From Fusobacteriales bacterium (GTDB lineage: Bacteria > Fusobacteriota > Fusobacteriia > Fusobacteriales > Fusobacteriaceae): DNA of 64,000 nucleotides. The stretch spans positions 1 through 64,000 of the forward strand of contig JAICDD010000010.1 of assembly GCA_020063625.1 (NCBI GenBank), read 5' to 3'. The notes beneath the pieces were generated by a model. The model was not told where the DNA came from. It did no database searches and saw nothing but the letters and a program-made list of their open reading frames with translations. This document shows positions 52,877 through 62,544 of the stretch, piece after piece. The stretch's first letter is position 1; the number at the start of each line of letters is the position of its first letter. The position numbers and the translations under genes were made by a program.

Positions 52877-52912
52877 AACGAGTTCTTAATTTTAAAGGAC
52901 TCGTTTTTGTTT
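52877..52912 (+). terminator. Terminator of the aldo/keto reductase gene
   Basis: The stem ACGAGTTCTT / AAGGACTCGT is followed by TTTTTG, another member of the recurring ACGAG/CTCGT type. Confidence 0.85.
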
Positions 52913-53015
52913 ATTTAAATTTTATTACTTTATATATAAAATTAACAAAAATACAAAAAATAAAGTATAATAATAATATATAAAATATAAAATTTTTAAA
53001 TAAAGGAAAATAAAA

Positions 53016-53720
53016 ATGAGGAAAATAAAATTATTAATAGTTATATTTAGTATATTAAAATTAAATATATATTCTGAGATATGGAATCCATACAGTAGAT
53101 ATGGATATATGCAACTTAGGCATCCAGCAGGGAATATAAAAAGAGGTCCTTCTCCATACCAATTAGGAGCTAGTGGAAAAGGATACAATGTATATTTAGG
53201 AACGGAATATAAAGGATATAGAGCAGGAATATTATATGAAAATTTATATGATAAAGAGTATAAAGCGCATGATATTAGAACAGGTATATTAGTACAATTT
53301 GCAGATTCTAAAGTAACAAAAGCATTAGGAAGTGTACGATTTGATTATACTCGTACTCCAGAAGGATTTGGAATAACTATACCAATATTACATGGAAATA
53401 TAGGAAATATAAGAAAAACTATACCTAAAAACAGTACATTAGCAGGAGAAATATATGCATATAGAACAATAACATATTGGCAAAATGGACAAGGAAGAAA
53501 TTTTTATGAACATAGAATAGATTATTGGGGAGATGTAGAATCTAAAGATTTAATAGTTGTAATAGAAGAAAAGCCGTGGTATTTAAAAATAGAATCTTTA
53601 GTAAGTCCACATACAACATTAAAAACAAAAGATGATATAATAGCATGGGAAAGAGATAGACAAGGCCCTGCAGAATTAAGACAAGAGGTCATATATAAAT
53701 TTTATAGAAGAAATAAATAG
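53016..53720 (+). CDS. Exported protein of unknown function
   Basis: The 234 residues have a signal peptide (MRKIKLLIVIFSILKLNIYS) and a mature part rich in Tyr, Arg and Gly with beta-strand character (YNVYLGTEYKGYRAGILYEN, ITIPILHGNIGNIRKTI, YAYRTITYWQNGQGRNFYEH). It could be a small periplasmic or outer-membrane beta protein. I do not recognise a family. Repeat block E follows immediately. Confidence 0.65.
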   Translation: MRKIKLLIVIFSILKLNIYSEIWNPYSRYGYMQLRHPAGNIKRGPSPYQLGASGKGYNVYLGTEYKGYRAGILYENLYDKEYKAHDIRTGILVQFADSKVTKALGSVRFDYTRTPEGFGITIPILHGNIGNIRKTIPKNSTLAGEIYAYRTITYWQNGQGRNFYEHRIDYWGDVESKDLIVVIEEKPWYLKIESLVSPHTTLKTKDDIIAWERDRQGPAELRQEVIYKFYRRNK

Positions 53721-53721
53721 A

Positions 53722-54040
53722 AAATAGTGAGGAGTAAGAAGTAAGTAGTGAGAAGAATTTAACGCAGAGTAGCAGAGAAATCAGAGTATCACAGAGAAAA
53801 AATAATTAAATTTAGCATAAAGAAAAGAGGTCACAAAGTACCACAAAGATAAAAAAAAGAACCACAAAGAAAAAACTTAGTGGTTCTTAGTGTTTTTCTC
53901 CGTGTACTTTGTGTAACAAAAAATCTAGTGTGTCATCCAGTGTAAATCTCGTGGTTTCAAATATATAAAACTCTGTGCATCTCAGTTTTCTCTGAATCTC
54001 TGCGTGGAGTATTATATATCCTGTGGTTTTAATTTTTAAA
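53722..54040. repeat. Modular intergenic repeat block E, left flank of Wadjet
   Basis: It contains one full 91-bp element (53829-53917), GAAGTAAGTAGTGAG text, an AACGCAGAGTAGCAGAG phrase and a CTCTGTGCATCTCAG phrase. It ends just before the AT-rich jetA promoter region. No gene is visible. Confidence 0.82.
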
Positions 54041-54114
54041 TTTTTTTTTGTATAATAAAAAAATAAAAAGTTTAATTATAATATATAAAAAAACATAAAA
54101 TATTGGAGAGAGAA

Positions 54115-55647
54115 ATGTTAGAAAAAGAATTATTTAAAACATATGAAGAGTTTAGTTATTTAAATACACAAAGAAGTTTATATTATAGAACAATAATAAG
54201 ATATATGTATAATGAACTTCAAAAAAAAGAATTTTTATACAGATACGATATTTATAATTATATGAAAACATATAAAGAATTTAACGAATATACAGAAGAG
54301 GAATGCTATAAAGATTTAGATTTTTTGTGTGAAAAAGGAAATATAATAAAATATAAAAATGATTATTCAACAATAAAAAGTATAGAAGAGATAAAAAAGA
54401 AAAAATTTAGATATCAATTAACAGAAAAAACTAGAATGATAGAAGATATGTTGATAAATAGATTTAATAAAATAAATGCTATTACAGTAGTTTTAGATAG
54501 AAATTTATTAAAAAATTTCAAACAAGAATTAATAAAATTTTTAGATAGAAAAGAAGAATTTTTAGAACTTTCAAATAAAGAAATATACTCGTGGTGGGGT
54601 TCTTTAGTTAGAGCATTTGAAGAATTAAGAAGAAATTATAAAGAATATATACAAGATGTAAATAGTTTTGAATATGAAAAATTGATAGATTCTAAAGAAT
54701 TTTTATTAAAGAAAAATAAATTAAAAGAATATTTAGAAGAATTTATATCAGGTTTAATGGAAGAAAGTGGAGAAATAAAAAAAATATTAATTGAACTAAA
54801 TAATACAAAAGAGTTTGAAGAACTTTTAGAACGAATAATAGAACATGAATATGAGATAAATTCTATGACAAAAGATATAAAACGAGATATTGCAAGACAA
54901 AAAGTATTAGATATGAGAGAAAAAATAAATAATTGGTTTGTAGGAGAAAATGATGAAAATGAAGTAGAAATTTTGAGAAAAAATACAATAAATATAATAA
55001 ATAAAATAATCAAAGTAGCAAAAAAAATCATATCAAAAAGAATGGTGAATTATAGCAGAAGAGAATCATATAAGCAAGTAGCAAAAATGTTTTTAACATG
55101 TAAAAATATAGAAGAAGCACATAAATTTGCTGGAATAATTTTTGGAATAAATGAAGTAAAACATTTTCAAGGAGTATTAAATGATGATGAAGATATTAAT
55201 GATAATTTAATGAAAGATAATCTAATAATAAACGTAAAAAAAATAAGTAAAAATAGATTAGCAAAGAAAAATATATATTTTCAAGATAAAACAATTGAAA
55301 AAATAAATTATATGAGACAGAAAGAGGAGGAAAAAGAAAAACAAAAAATAGAAATTGAAAAATATATATTTAATAATATTTTAGAAATTGAAAAATTACC
55401 TAAAATAAATAGTTATTTAAAAAATATATTAATTGAATATATAAAAAAAGGATTAACAAAACCACCAAAACAAAGTGAACAAATAATAGTATTAAATAAT
55501 AAAATGTATAGAAAATATAATAAAGTAGAAGTAAACAATCAAATTTTTAATCTTTTAGTTCCAATAGATGAAAAAGATAGATGTGTAGTTAAGACAGAAG
55601 ATGGAAATTTAGAAATGCCTACTTTTATAATTAAATTTGGAGAATGA
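54115..55647 (+). CDS. jetA: Wadjet protein JetA
   Basis: A 510-residue, highly helical, charged protein with the kleisin-like partner role of the Wadjet condensin. The identification rests on the four-gene order and the SMC-like third gene; the long winged-helix N-terminus (YRTIIRYMYNELQKKEFLYR) and central coiled helices fit JetA. I place the start at ATG 54115, because GGAG lies 6 bp before it, not at the TTG of the track. It heads the operon; the jetB start follows 3 bp after its stop. The exact Wadjet type is unresolved, type III looks plausible. Confidence 0.8.
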   Translation: MLEKELFKTYEEFSYLNTQRSLYYRTIIRYMYNELQKKEFLYRYDIYNYMKTYKEFNEYTEEECYKDLDFLCEKGNIIKYKNDYSTIKSIEEIKKKKFRYQLTEKTRMIEDMLINRFNKINAITVVLDRNLLKNFKQELIKFLDRKEEFLELSNKEIYSWWGSLVRAFEELRRNYKEYIQDVNSFEYEKLIDSKEFLLKKNKLKEYLEEFISGLMEESGEIKKILIELNNTKEFEELLERIIEHEYEINSMTKDIKRDIARQKVLDMREKINNWFVGENDENEVEILRKNTINIINKIIKVAKKIISKRMVNYSRRESYKQVAKMFLTCKNIEEAHKFAGIIFGINEVKHFQGVLNDDEDINDNLMKDNLIINVKKISKNRLAKKNIYFQDKTIEKINYMRQKEEEKEKQKIEIEKYIFNNILEIEKLPKINSYLKNILIEYIKKGLTKPPKQSEQIIVLNNKMYRKYNKVEVNNQIFNLLVPIDEKDRCVVKTEDGNLEMPTFIIKFGE

Positions 55648-55650
55648 TAT

Positions 55651-56727
55651 ATGAGATACGAATATTTAAAAGAATATATAATAACTATATTAAAAAATAA
55701 TATAATTTATAGAGAAGATAAAAAATATTTCGAAATATTAAGATATGAATCAGATTTAAAAGAGTATTTTAGAGAAAAATTTGGTTATGAACTAATAATA
55801 AAACACGAATTAATAAAACTAGAAAGAATATCAGATCAATTAAATACAATATATGGAATAAAAGAATTTAATAAAATAGAACAATATATAATGTTTTTAT
55901 TGATACTAGATTATTTAGAAGAAATGGAAAGTGGTAGAACAATACTTATATCAGATATAGTAAGCTATATTACAGAAAATTATCCAAGTGAAATTGATTG
56001 GAAAAATTATTATATAAATTTAAGTCTAATAAAAGTATTAAGATATTGTATATCTAAAAAAATTCTAATTATGTTAGATGGTTCGGAACAAGAGTATCTT
56101 AATAGTAGAGAGAGTGAAATAGAGATATTATATGAAAATACTGGAATTTCAAAATATATTATGGTATATATTCCGATAATAACAAAAGAATTATTAAATT
56201 GGAAAGATTATTTATCTCTAGATAAAACAAAAGAGTATAATACAAAACTTTGTTTTGCTAGAAGAGCATTAATAAATAATACTATAATAAATTATGACAA
56301 TCCAGCATATGAAATTATATTAAATAATAAAGAGATATTAGAAAATGAATTTGAAATTTATTTTGATTCAAAACTTGTAGTAACAAAAAAATTTGCATAT
56401 CTCCTAAGGGATAAAGAAAGTAGAAGTTTTTCTCAAACTTTTCCAGATAGTAAAAATATTACAATTGTAACTTTATTATTATGTAATGAAATAAAATTAG
56501 AAAATAAAATAGAGTATAAAAAACAAGAAGTATTAGAAATTTTAGAAAAGGTCTTAAAAAATAAGTCAAACTTAATTAGTAATGAAAATAAAAGAAAAAC
56601 TTCAGATGAACTATTAGATGAAATAATAAATTTATTAGAAGAATTAAATATAATAAAAAAACAACAAGAACAATTATATTTTAGTGAGTTTATTTTTCAT
56701 TTTAATTTAGAAGTAAATGAGAGTTAA
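55651..56727 (+). CDS. jetB: Wadjet protein JetB
   Basis: The 358 residues are helical with winged-helix character (EYLKEYIITILKNNIIYRED; IKVLRYCISKKILIMLDGSE). It is the KITE-like subunit expected between JetA and the SMC in Wadjet. At 358 residues it is larger than type I JetB (about 200), which supports another type. Function is assigned from position. It is transcribed with jetA and jetC. Confidence 0.78.
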   Translation: MRYEYLKEYIITILKNNIIYREDKKYFEILRYESDLKEYFREKFGYELIIKHELIKLERISDQLNTIYGIKEFNKIEQYIMFLLILDYLEEMESGRTILISDIVSYITENYPSEIDWKNYYINLSLIKVLRYCISKKILIMLDGSEQEYLNSRESEIEILYENTGISKYIMVYIPIITKELLNWKDYLSLDKTKEYNTKLCFARRALINNTIINYDNPAYEIILNNKEILENEFEIYFDSKLVVTKKFAYLLRDKESRSFSQTFPDSKNITIVTLLLCNEIKLENKIEYKKQEVLEILEKVLKNKSNLISNENKRKTSDELLDEIINLLEELNIIKKQQEQLYFSEFIFHFNLEVNES

Positions 56728-56780
56728 AATTTTATATAAAAATATCAGATTATAATAAAAGAAAGGTTTGAATAAAATAT

Positions 56781-59700
56781 ATGAGTAAATGGATTATTAA
56801 TAAATATGGATTTGTAAATTTTTGGTTATTTGATGATGAACAATTAACTACATTTAAAGGAAATTTATTACTTAATGGAGAAAATGGCTCTGGAAAAAGT
56901 GTAACTTTACAAAGTTTTATTCCATTAATATTAGATGGTAATACAAATAGTAATAGACTATCAACAGAAGGAGATATGTCTAGAAAAATTGATTATTATA
57001 TATTGTATGGAAATAAAGAAGAAAACATATCATATTTATATGCTGAATTTTTAAAAGAAAATGAAGGAAAAAAAGAGTATATAACATTTGGAATAGGATT
57101 TAAAATACGTCAAGGACAAAGTAATCCTCAAAAGTGGTATTTTAGTTTAAAAGATATAAGAATAGGAAAGGATATAAAGCTTTATAAACAAGAAAAAGGT
57201 TATAAATATATATTTACTAAAAATGAATTGAAAAAAAATTTAGAAAAAAAAGCTTTTGAAAAATATAAAATATTTTCTACAAGAGAAGAATATAAAAATG
57301 AAGTAAATAATGTATTATTTGGTTTTAAAAATATTGATGAATTTGAAGAAACACTTGATTTAATATTAGAACTTCGAAAACCAAGTTTAAAAGATTCTTC
57401 AGGATTTGATCCAAAATTTATATATGATATTTTAAATAAATCATTAAAACCATTACCTGAAAATGAATTATTAAATATGAGTGAAAGCTTGGAAAATATA
57501 GAGAAAATATCTATAGATTTAAACACAATTGAAGAACAAAATGAGGCTTTAATAAAAATTGGAGAAAAATATAAATTATATAATGAGCGAGTATTAAAAG
57601 AAAGATTAGATAACTACTTAGAAGTATATCATGAGTTAAAGAGAATAATATCAGAATTAGAAAATTCAAAATACGAATTAAAAAGAGCTTATGAAACAAT
57701 AAGAAAAGGGAAAGAACAAATTGAAAAATTAAATTTTGAAAGAAGTATAAAAAATAGTAAAATAGAGGAGCTTAATTCAAATAAAGAGTTTGCAGATATA
57801 CAAAATAATTATGAAATAGTAAAAAGAAAAATATTGGAATTAAAAGCAGAAAAAGAAAAATTAGAGCAACAATTATTAAAATATAAAAAAATAATAAATG
57901 AAACAGAGCAAAATTATAAGTTTAAAGAAAAAGAAAAACAAGAAAAACAAGATAAATTAAAAAATATAATTGATGAATTAATTGAAAATTCTAAAAAAAT
58001 AAATTTTGAAACAATTTTTGATTTTAAAGACTTTCTTAATGAAGAAAAAAATATGCAATTATCAATATTAGAAACTGAATTTAAAGAATTTGAAGAAAAA
58101 TTAATAAATATTATAGAATTAACAAAAGAAAATGAAAGAAAAAATATAAAATTAAAAGATATTGTATCTTATAGAACAGAATTTGAAGAAGAATTGTTTC
58201 AAAATAAACAAGAATATAAAAAGATTTTATTAGAAATAACTCAAAATAAAGAAAAACTAATAAATAAAATAGAAGAATTAAATAATGAAAATGAATATTT
58301 TTATTTAATGAAAAATAATATAGATGATGTGGAAGAGTTTCTTTTGGAAAATGAAGAAAAATTTCAAAAAAATAAGATTCAAAATTATTTAATGAATATA
58401 AAAAATATTAATCAAAATAAAATAATGAAAGAAATTTATGATATAGAAAATGATATTCAAGATTTAGTTACTGAAAAAGAAAAAATAGAAATTGAAAAAA
58501 ATATATTAGAAAATAAAAAAGACATAGAATTAGAAATATCAGAAGAATATAAAAATGAAAGAAAAAAATTAAATCAAAATGAGTATATTGAATTTTATAA
58601 AGCGGTAAAATTTAAAGAAAATGTACCAGATAGAATTAAAAATTTAATTGAAAAATCTTTATATGATAGTGGAATTTTAGGGGCCTTGTTAACTACTAAA
58701 AATACAAATGAAATATATGATAAGTTTTTGATTTCAAAAGAAGAACAAGCAGAAAATTTATCAAAATATTTAGAAGCTGAATCAAATATTTTTGATAAAA
58801 AAATAATAGAAAAATTTTTAAAATCAATATCTTTAAATAAAGAAGCAGAAAATTATATAACTATTGATGGTGAATATAAAATAGGAATAATTAAAGGAAA
58901 TGTTTTAAAAAATTATGAATCAAAATATATAGGAATTGAAACAAGAAAAAAATTAAGAGAGATAAAAATTAGAAAACTAGAAGAAAAAATAAAAGAAATA
59001 GAAAAAGATTTAACAATTTTAAATATTAAAAAAGATGAAATATTAGAAAAAAAAGAATTATTAGTATTAGAATATAATAAAATTAATGATTTAATAGAAA
59101 ATATTAATATAGAAAGATTAGAAGAAAAAATACAACAAAATATTTTTAATACTAAAAATATAAAACAAAATATAGAAAAATTAAAAAAAGAAGAAGAGAA
59201 TATAGAACTAGAAATACAAGAAATAAATAAAAAAATTAATAATATTTTAGTACTATATAGAATAAAGATATTAGATTATAGTTTAATAGAAAAAAATCTT
59301 AATGAGTTTAAAAATAATTTTACTCAATTAAAAAGTGAATATAATATATTAAAAAATATTATAGAAAATTATAAATTTTTAGAAAAAAGTTTGGAAAATC
59401 AAAATGAGATATATAATGAAACATTAACAAGTATTAATAAAATAAAAATTGAATTAAAAGAAACAGAAGAAAAAAAAGAAAATTATAGAAAAAAATTAGA
59501 AAATGAAGAATTTAAATCATTCAGAATAGAGATAGAAGAACTATATAAACGAGTAAATGTAGATATACCTAAATTATTAGATGAAATAAAAACTAAAATA
59601 ATTCGAAGAGAAGAAAGAATAAAAGAGCTTAATAATAAAATAAAAGATTATGAAGAAAATAAAATTAAATATGAAAAATTATATGATATACAAAATTATC

Positions 59701-60863
59701 TTTTAGAAATTGAATTAAAAAATGATTATCTAGAATTAAATGAAGAATTTAATGAAATAAAAGATAAAAAAAGATTAAGAGATAGATTACGAAAAAAATT
59801 ACAAAATAGTATAGATAAAAATGATGCATTTAATGAGCTATCTTTAGTTTTGAATCAACAAAATAGAAAACTATTAAATTATCATCTTGAACTTAAAAAT
59901 TATGAATATGATTATAGTAAAATTTATAATGAAATTGAAAATAATAGAGTAAATAGAAGAGTAGTATTAACAGGTATTATAAATGGGAAAAAAGTAGAAT
60001 TTGGATTAATTTTAAAAGAGAATACAGAGCATTTAGAAGCAACAAAAGATATTTTAAATGAAGAAGAAAGAAAATTTTTTGAAGAATTTTTATTTAATGA
60101 AATAGGACGTGGAATAAATAAACGTGTAAAAGAGAGTAGAGAATGGGTAAAAAAAATAGACGAAATTATGAATTTTACTCCTACTTCTAGTGGTAAAAAA
60201 TATAAATTGAAATGGGAAGCAAAAACTATTGACAAAATAGATGATTTAAAAGCTGATTTAATAGTAAATATATTAGGAAATAAATATTCTAAAGATACTG
60301 ACAAAATAAAAAGATATTTTAAAGAGAGAATAAATCAATTAAAAAATGAAAATATTGAAAAAGCTTTAAAAAAATCAAATTATGAAATAATAAAAGAGAT
60401 ATTAGACTATAGGACTTGGTATGAATTTAGATTGATTGTAGTAGAACCAGGAGGTAAAGAGTATACATTAACTAAAAAAAGACTTAATTCTTATAGTGGT
60501 GGAGAAAAAGTTATGGCTGTATATATTCCTTTATTTTCAGCTTTATATGCTAGATTTGTAAATGCAAGAAAAGATGGATTAAAAATAGTAGCTATGGATG
60601 AGGCTTTTTCAGTAGTTGATGATGAAAATATAGAAAAATTATTTGGAATACTTGAAAATTTGAATATAAATTATTTATTAGCTTCACAAAAACTAACTGG
60701 AACATACAAAACTGTAAAAAATATAGCAATAGTACATATTGAAAATCCTGTTTCAAAACAATTAGTAACTCCAGAAAATGGATATATAAGTTTGATAAAA
60801 TATTTATGGAATGGAGTAGAACAGTCAAAAGATTTAAGAGATGCTACAGAACGATTATTTTAA
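56781..60863 (+). CDS. jetC: Wadjet SMC-like ATPase JetC
   Basis: This 1360-residue SMC/MukB-like protein has Walker A LNGENGSGKSVTLQ near residue 35, very long Lys/Glu-rich coiled coils (about 270-1080) with a hinge-like globular part in the middle (about 600-720), and an ABC signature in LNSYSGGEKVMAVYIP. Walker B with catalytic Glu is KIVAMDEAFSVVDDENI. It extrudes DNA loops and, with JetA, JetB and JetD, measures and cleaves small circular plasmids. All ATPase motifs are intact. Confidence 0.93.
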   Translation: MSKWIINKYGFVNFWLFDDEQLTTFKGNLLLNGENGSGKSVTLQSFIPLILDGNTNSNRLSTEGDMSRKIDYYILYGNKEENISYLYAEFLKENEGKKEYITFGIGFKIRQGQSNPQKWYFSLKDIRIGKDIKLYKQEKGYKYIFTKNELKKNLEKKAFEKYKIFSTREEYKNEVNNVLFGFKNIDEFEETLDLILELRKPSLKDSSGFDPKFIYDILNKSLKPLPENELLNMSESLENIEKISIDLNTIEEQNEALIKIGEKYKLYNERVLKERLDNYLEVYHELKRIISELENSKYELKRAYETIRKGKEQIEKLNFERSIKNSKIEELNSNKEFADIQNNYEIVKRKILELKAEKEKLEQQLLKYKKIINETEQNYKFKEKEKQEKQDKLKNIIDELIENSKKINFETIFDFKDFLNEEKNMQLSILETEFKEFEEKLINIIELTKENERKNIKLKDIVSYRTEFEEELFQNKQEYKKILLEITQNKEKLINKIEELNNENEYFYLMKNNIDDVEEFLLENEEKFQKNKIQNYLMNIKNINQNKIMKEIYDIENDIQDLVTEKEKIEIEKNILENKKDIELEISEEYKNERKKLNQNEYIEFYKAVKFKENVPDRIKNLIEKSLYDSGILGALLTTKNTNEIYDKFLISKEEQAENLSKYLEAESNIFDKKIIEKFLKSISLNKEAENYITIDGEYKIGIIKGNVLKNYESKYIGIETRKKLREIKIRKLEEKIKEIEKDLTILNIKKDEILEKKELLVLEYNKINDLIENINIERLEEKIQQNIFNTKNIKQNIEKLKKEEENIELEIQEINKKINNILVLYRIKILDYSLIEKNLNEFKNNFTQLKSEYNILKNIIENYKFLEKSLENQNEIYNETLTSINKIKIELKETEEKKENYRKKLENEEFKSFRIEIEELYKRVNVDIPKLLDEIKTKIIRREERIKELNNKIKDYEENKIKYEKLYDIQNYLLEIELKNDYLELNEEFNEIKDKKRLRDRLRKKLQNSIDKNDAFNELSLVLNQQNRKLLNYHLELKNYEYDYSKIYNEIENNRVNRRVVLTGIINGKKVEFGLILKENTEHLEATKDILNEEERKFFEEFLFNEIGRGINKRVKESREWVKKIDEIMNFTPTSSGKKYKLKWEAKTIDKIDDLKADLIVNILGNKYSKDTDKIKRYFKERINQLKNENIEKALKKSNYEIIKEILDYRTWYEFRLIVVEPGGKEYTLTKKRLNSYSGGEKVMAVYIPLFSALYARFVNARKDGLKIVAMDEAFSVVDDENIEKLFGILENLNINYLLASQKLTGTYKTVKNIAIVHIENPVSKQLVTPENGYISLIKYLWNGVEQSKDLRDATERLF

Positions 60864-60893
60864 TATAAAAAAAGGAGAAAATTATAATAAAAT

Positions 60894-62180
60894 ATGATAC
60901 CCGAATTTTTTAAAAAATATAATTTTGAAAGATTATTTCAACAATTAAAAATAAAATATAAAACATATGGAAAAGTTACAGGGAAAATAAAAATAGAAAA
61001 TTTAGATAAAACAGAAGTTATAGCCTTTGAGGAGATAGGAGTTTTTTTTAATGAAGGAGATACGATTATATATAATACAAAAGAATTAAAAAAATTTTTA
61101 GATGAAAGTATATATTCTGGAATAACTCTTGAAGAGTTGTTATTTGAATATTTTAACAATGAATTTAAAACAAATTTTGAAATAAAAGAAAAATTTATAC
61201 TAAATAAAGAAAATTATTTTAAAGAAATATTAGATGAATTTAAAAACACTAAAGCTTATAATTATTTAGAAGCAATATGTCTAAAAAAAGAGTCTATATA
61301 TAAAACTATTACACTGCGTTATAACGAGAATAAAGAAAATTTAAGAAAAGAACTTTTACTTATAGGAAATGCTCTAAATAATTTACCTATTTTTAAAAAT
61401 CAAGAATTGCAAAACATAACTATTTATTCTGAGAAAATAACAGGTGACCCACATTATTTTGATGAAACTGATAGACATTTCAAATTATTATATGAAGGAA
61501 TAAAATTTATTTTAAATATTAAAACCGACAATGATACTGTTATTGAAAAAAATAAGATTTTATATAAAGTAGGATTAACAAAAGAGAGTCTTTTAAATAA
61601 TATAACGATTTATGGATTTAATGGAATTAATAAAAAAGACAAAGAAAATAAAATTTTTAATGCTTCTATAACAGAAAAAGAATTTTTGACAATTTCTTTA
61701 AATCATTTAAATTCTTTAAAAACTATAAAATCAGTTTCACCAAAAATATATATTTTTGAAAATCCATCTGTATTTTCTTATATTTTTGAATATTTTAAAA
61801 GTAAAAATAATAAAATTCCTACTCTAATATGTACTGCTGGGCAATTAAATTTTGCAACATATTTATTTTTAGATAAATTAGAGAGAATGGATATTAATAA
61901 TGAAAAAATAGAAATATATTATTCAGGAGATATTGACCCTGAAGGATTATTAATTGCAAATAATTTAATAAATAATTATAAAAATATTAAATTATTTGGA
62001 TATAACAAAGAAATATATTTAAATCATTTATCAGGGAAAAAAATATCAAATGAACGATTAAAAAAACTAAATAAATTAGATAAAATAGACAATGAATTAA
62101 TAAAATGTTTAAATGAAAAAAAAGAGATTGCATTTCAAGAAAAATTTATAGATGAATTAATAGAATTTATAGAAAATTAA
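60894..62180 (+). CDS. jetD: Wadjet nuclease JetD (TOPRIM)
   Basis: The 428 residues end in a TOPRIM domain with IEIYYSGDIDPEGLLIANNL (acidic GDxDPEG centre) and SPKIYIFENPSVFSYIFEYF (acidic Glu before it). It cleaves the plasmid held by the Jet condensin, with TOPO VI A-like chemistry. The N-terminal half is the helical arm. The putative ribosome binding site AAGGAG is 17 bp from ATG, farther than normal. It is the last gene of the operon, and repeat block F starts about 15 bp later. Confidence 0.88.
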   Translation: MIPEFFKKYNFERLFQQLKIKYKTYGKVTGKIKIENLDKTEVIAFEEIGVFFNEGDTIIYNTKELKKFLDESIYSGITLEELLFEYFNNEFKTNFEIKEKFILNKENYFKEILDEFKNTKAYNYLEAICLKKESIYKTITLRYNENKENLRKELLLIGNALNNLPIFKNQELQNITIYSEKITGDPHYFDETDRHFKLLYEGIKFILNIKTDNDTVIEKNKILYKVGLTKESLLNNITIYGFNGINKKDKENKIFNASITEKEFLTISLNHLNSLKTIKSVSPKIYIFENPSVFSYIFEYFKSKNNKIPTLICTAGQLNFATYLFLDKLERMDINNEKIEIYYSGDIDPEGLLIANNLINNYKNIKLFGYNKEIYLNHLSGKKISNERLKKLNKLDKIDNELIKCLNEKKEIAFQEKFIDELIEFIEN

Positions 62181-62194
62181 AAGAAAAAGAATTG

Positions 62195-62500
62195 ACTATT
62201 AAAAGGAACCACAGGATGGATACAGGATGGATACAGGATGAAAAAATTGATAATTGAAAATTAGTAAGAAGTAAAGAGTAAGAAGTGAGTCGCCAAAGGC
62301 GAAATAGAAAAAATTACACAAAGAACACAAAGATAGAAAAGAGAACCACAAAGAGAAAATACTTAGTGGTCCTTAGTGTTTTTCTTCGTGCTCTTTGTGT
62401 AATAAAAAATCCAGTGTAAAATCTCGTGTGTATCCCGTGATTTCAAATATATAAAACTCTATGTAACTCAGCGTGATCTGAGTCTTTGTGTTGGATATTA
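62195..62500. repeat. Modular intergenic repeat block F, right flank of Wadjet
   Basis: It contains three GGATACAG-type repeats (CAGGATGGATACAGGATGGA), GATAATTGAAAATTAGT text, CGCCAAAGGCG and a full 91-bp element (62313-62403). A CTCTATGTAACTCAGCG phrase follows. Its gene content is nil. With block E it brackets the Wadjet operon. Confidence 0.82.
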
Positions 62501-62544
62501 TATTTTTATGAACTATGTGTAAATTTTTAAATAAAGGAGAAAAT

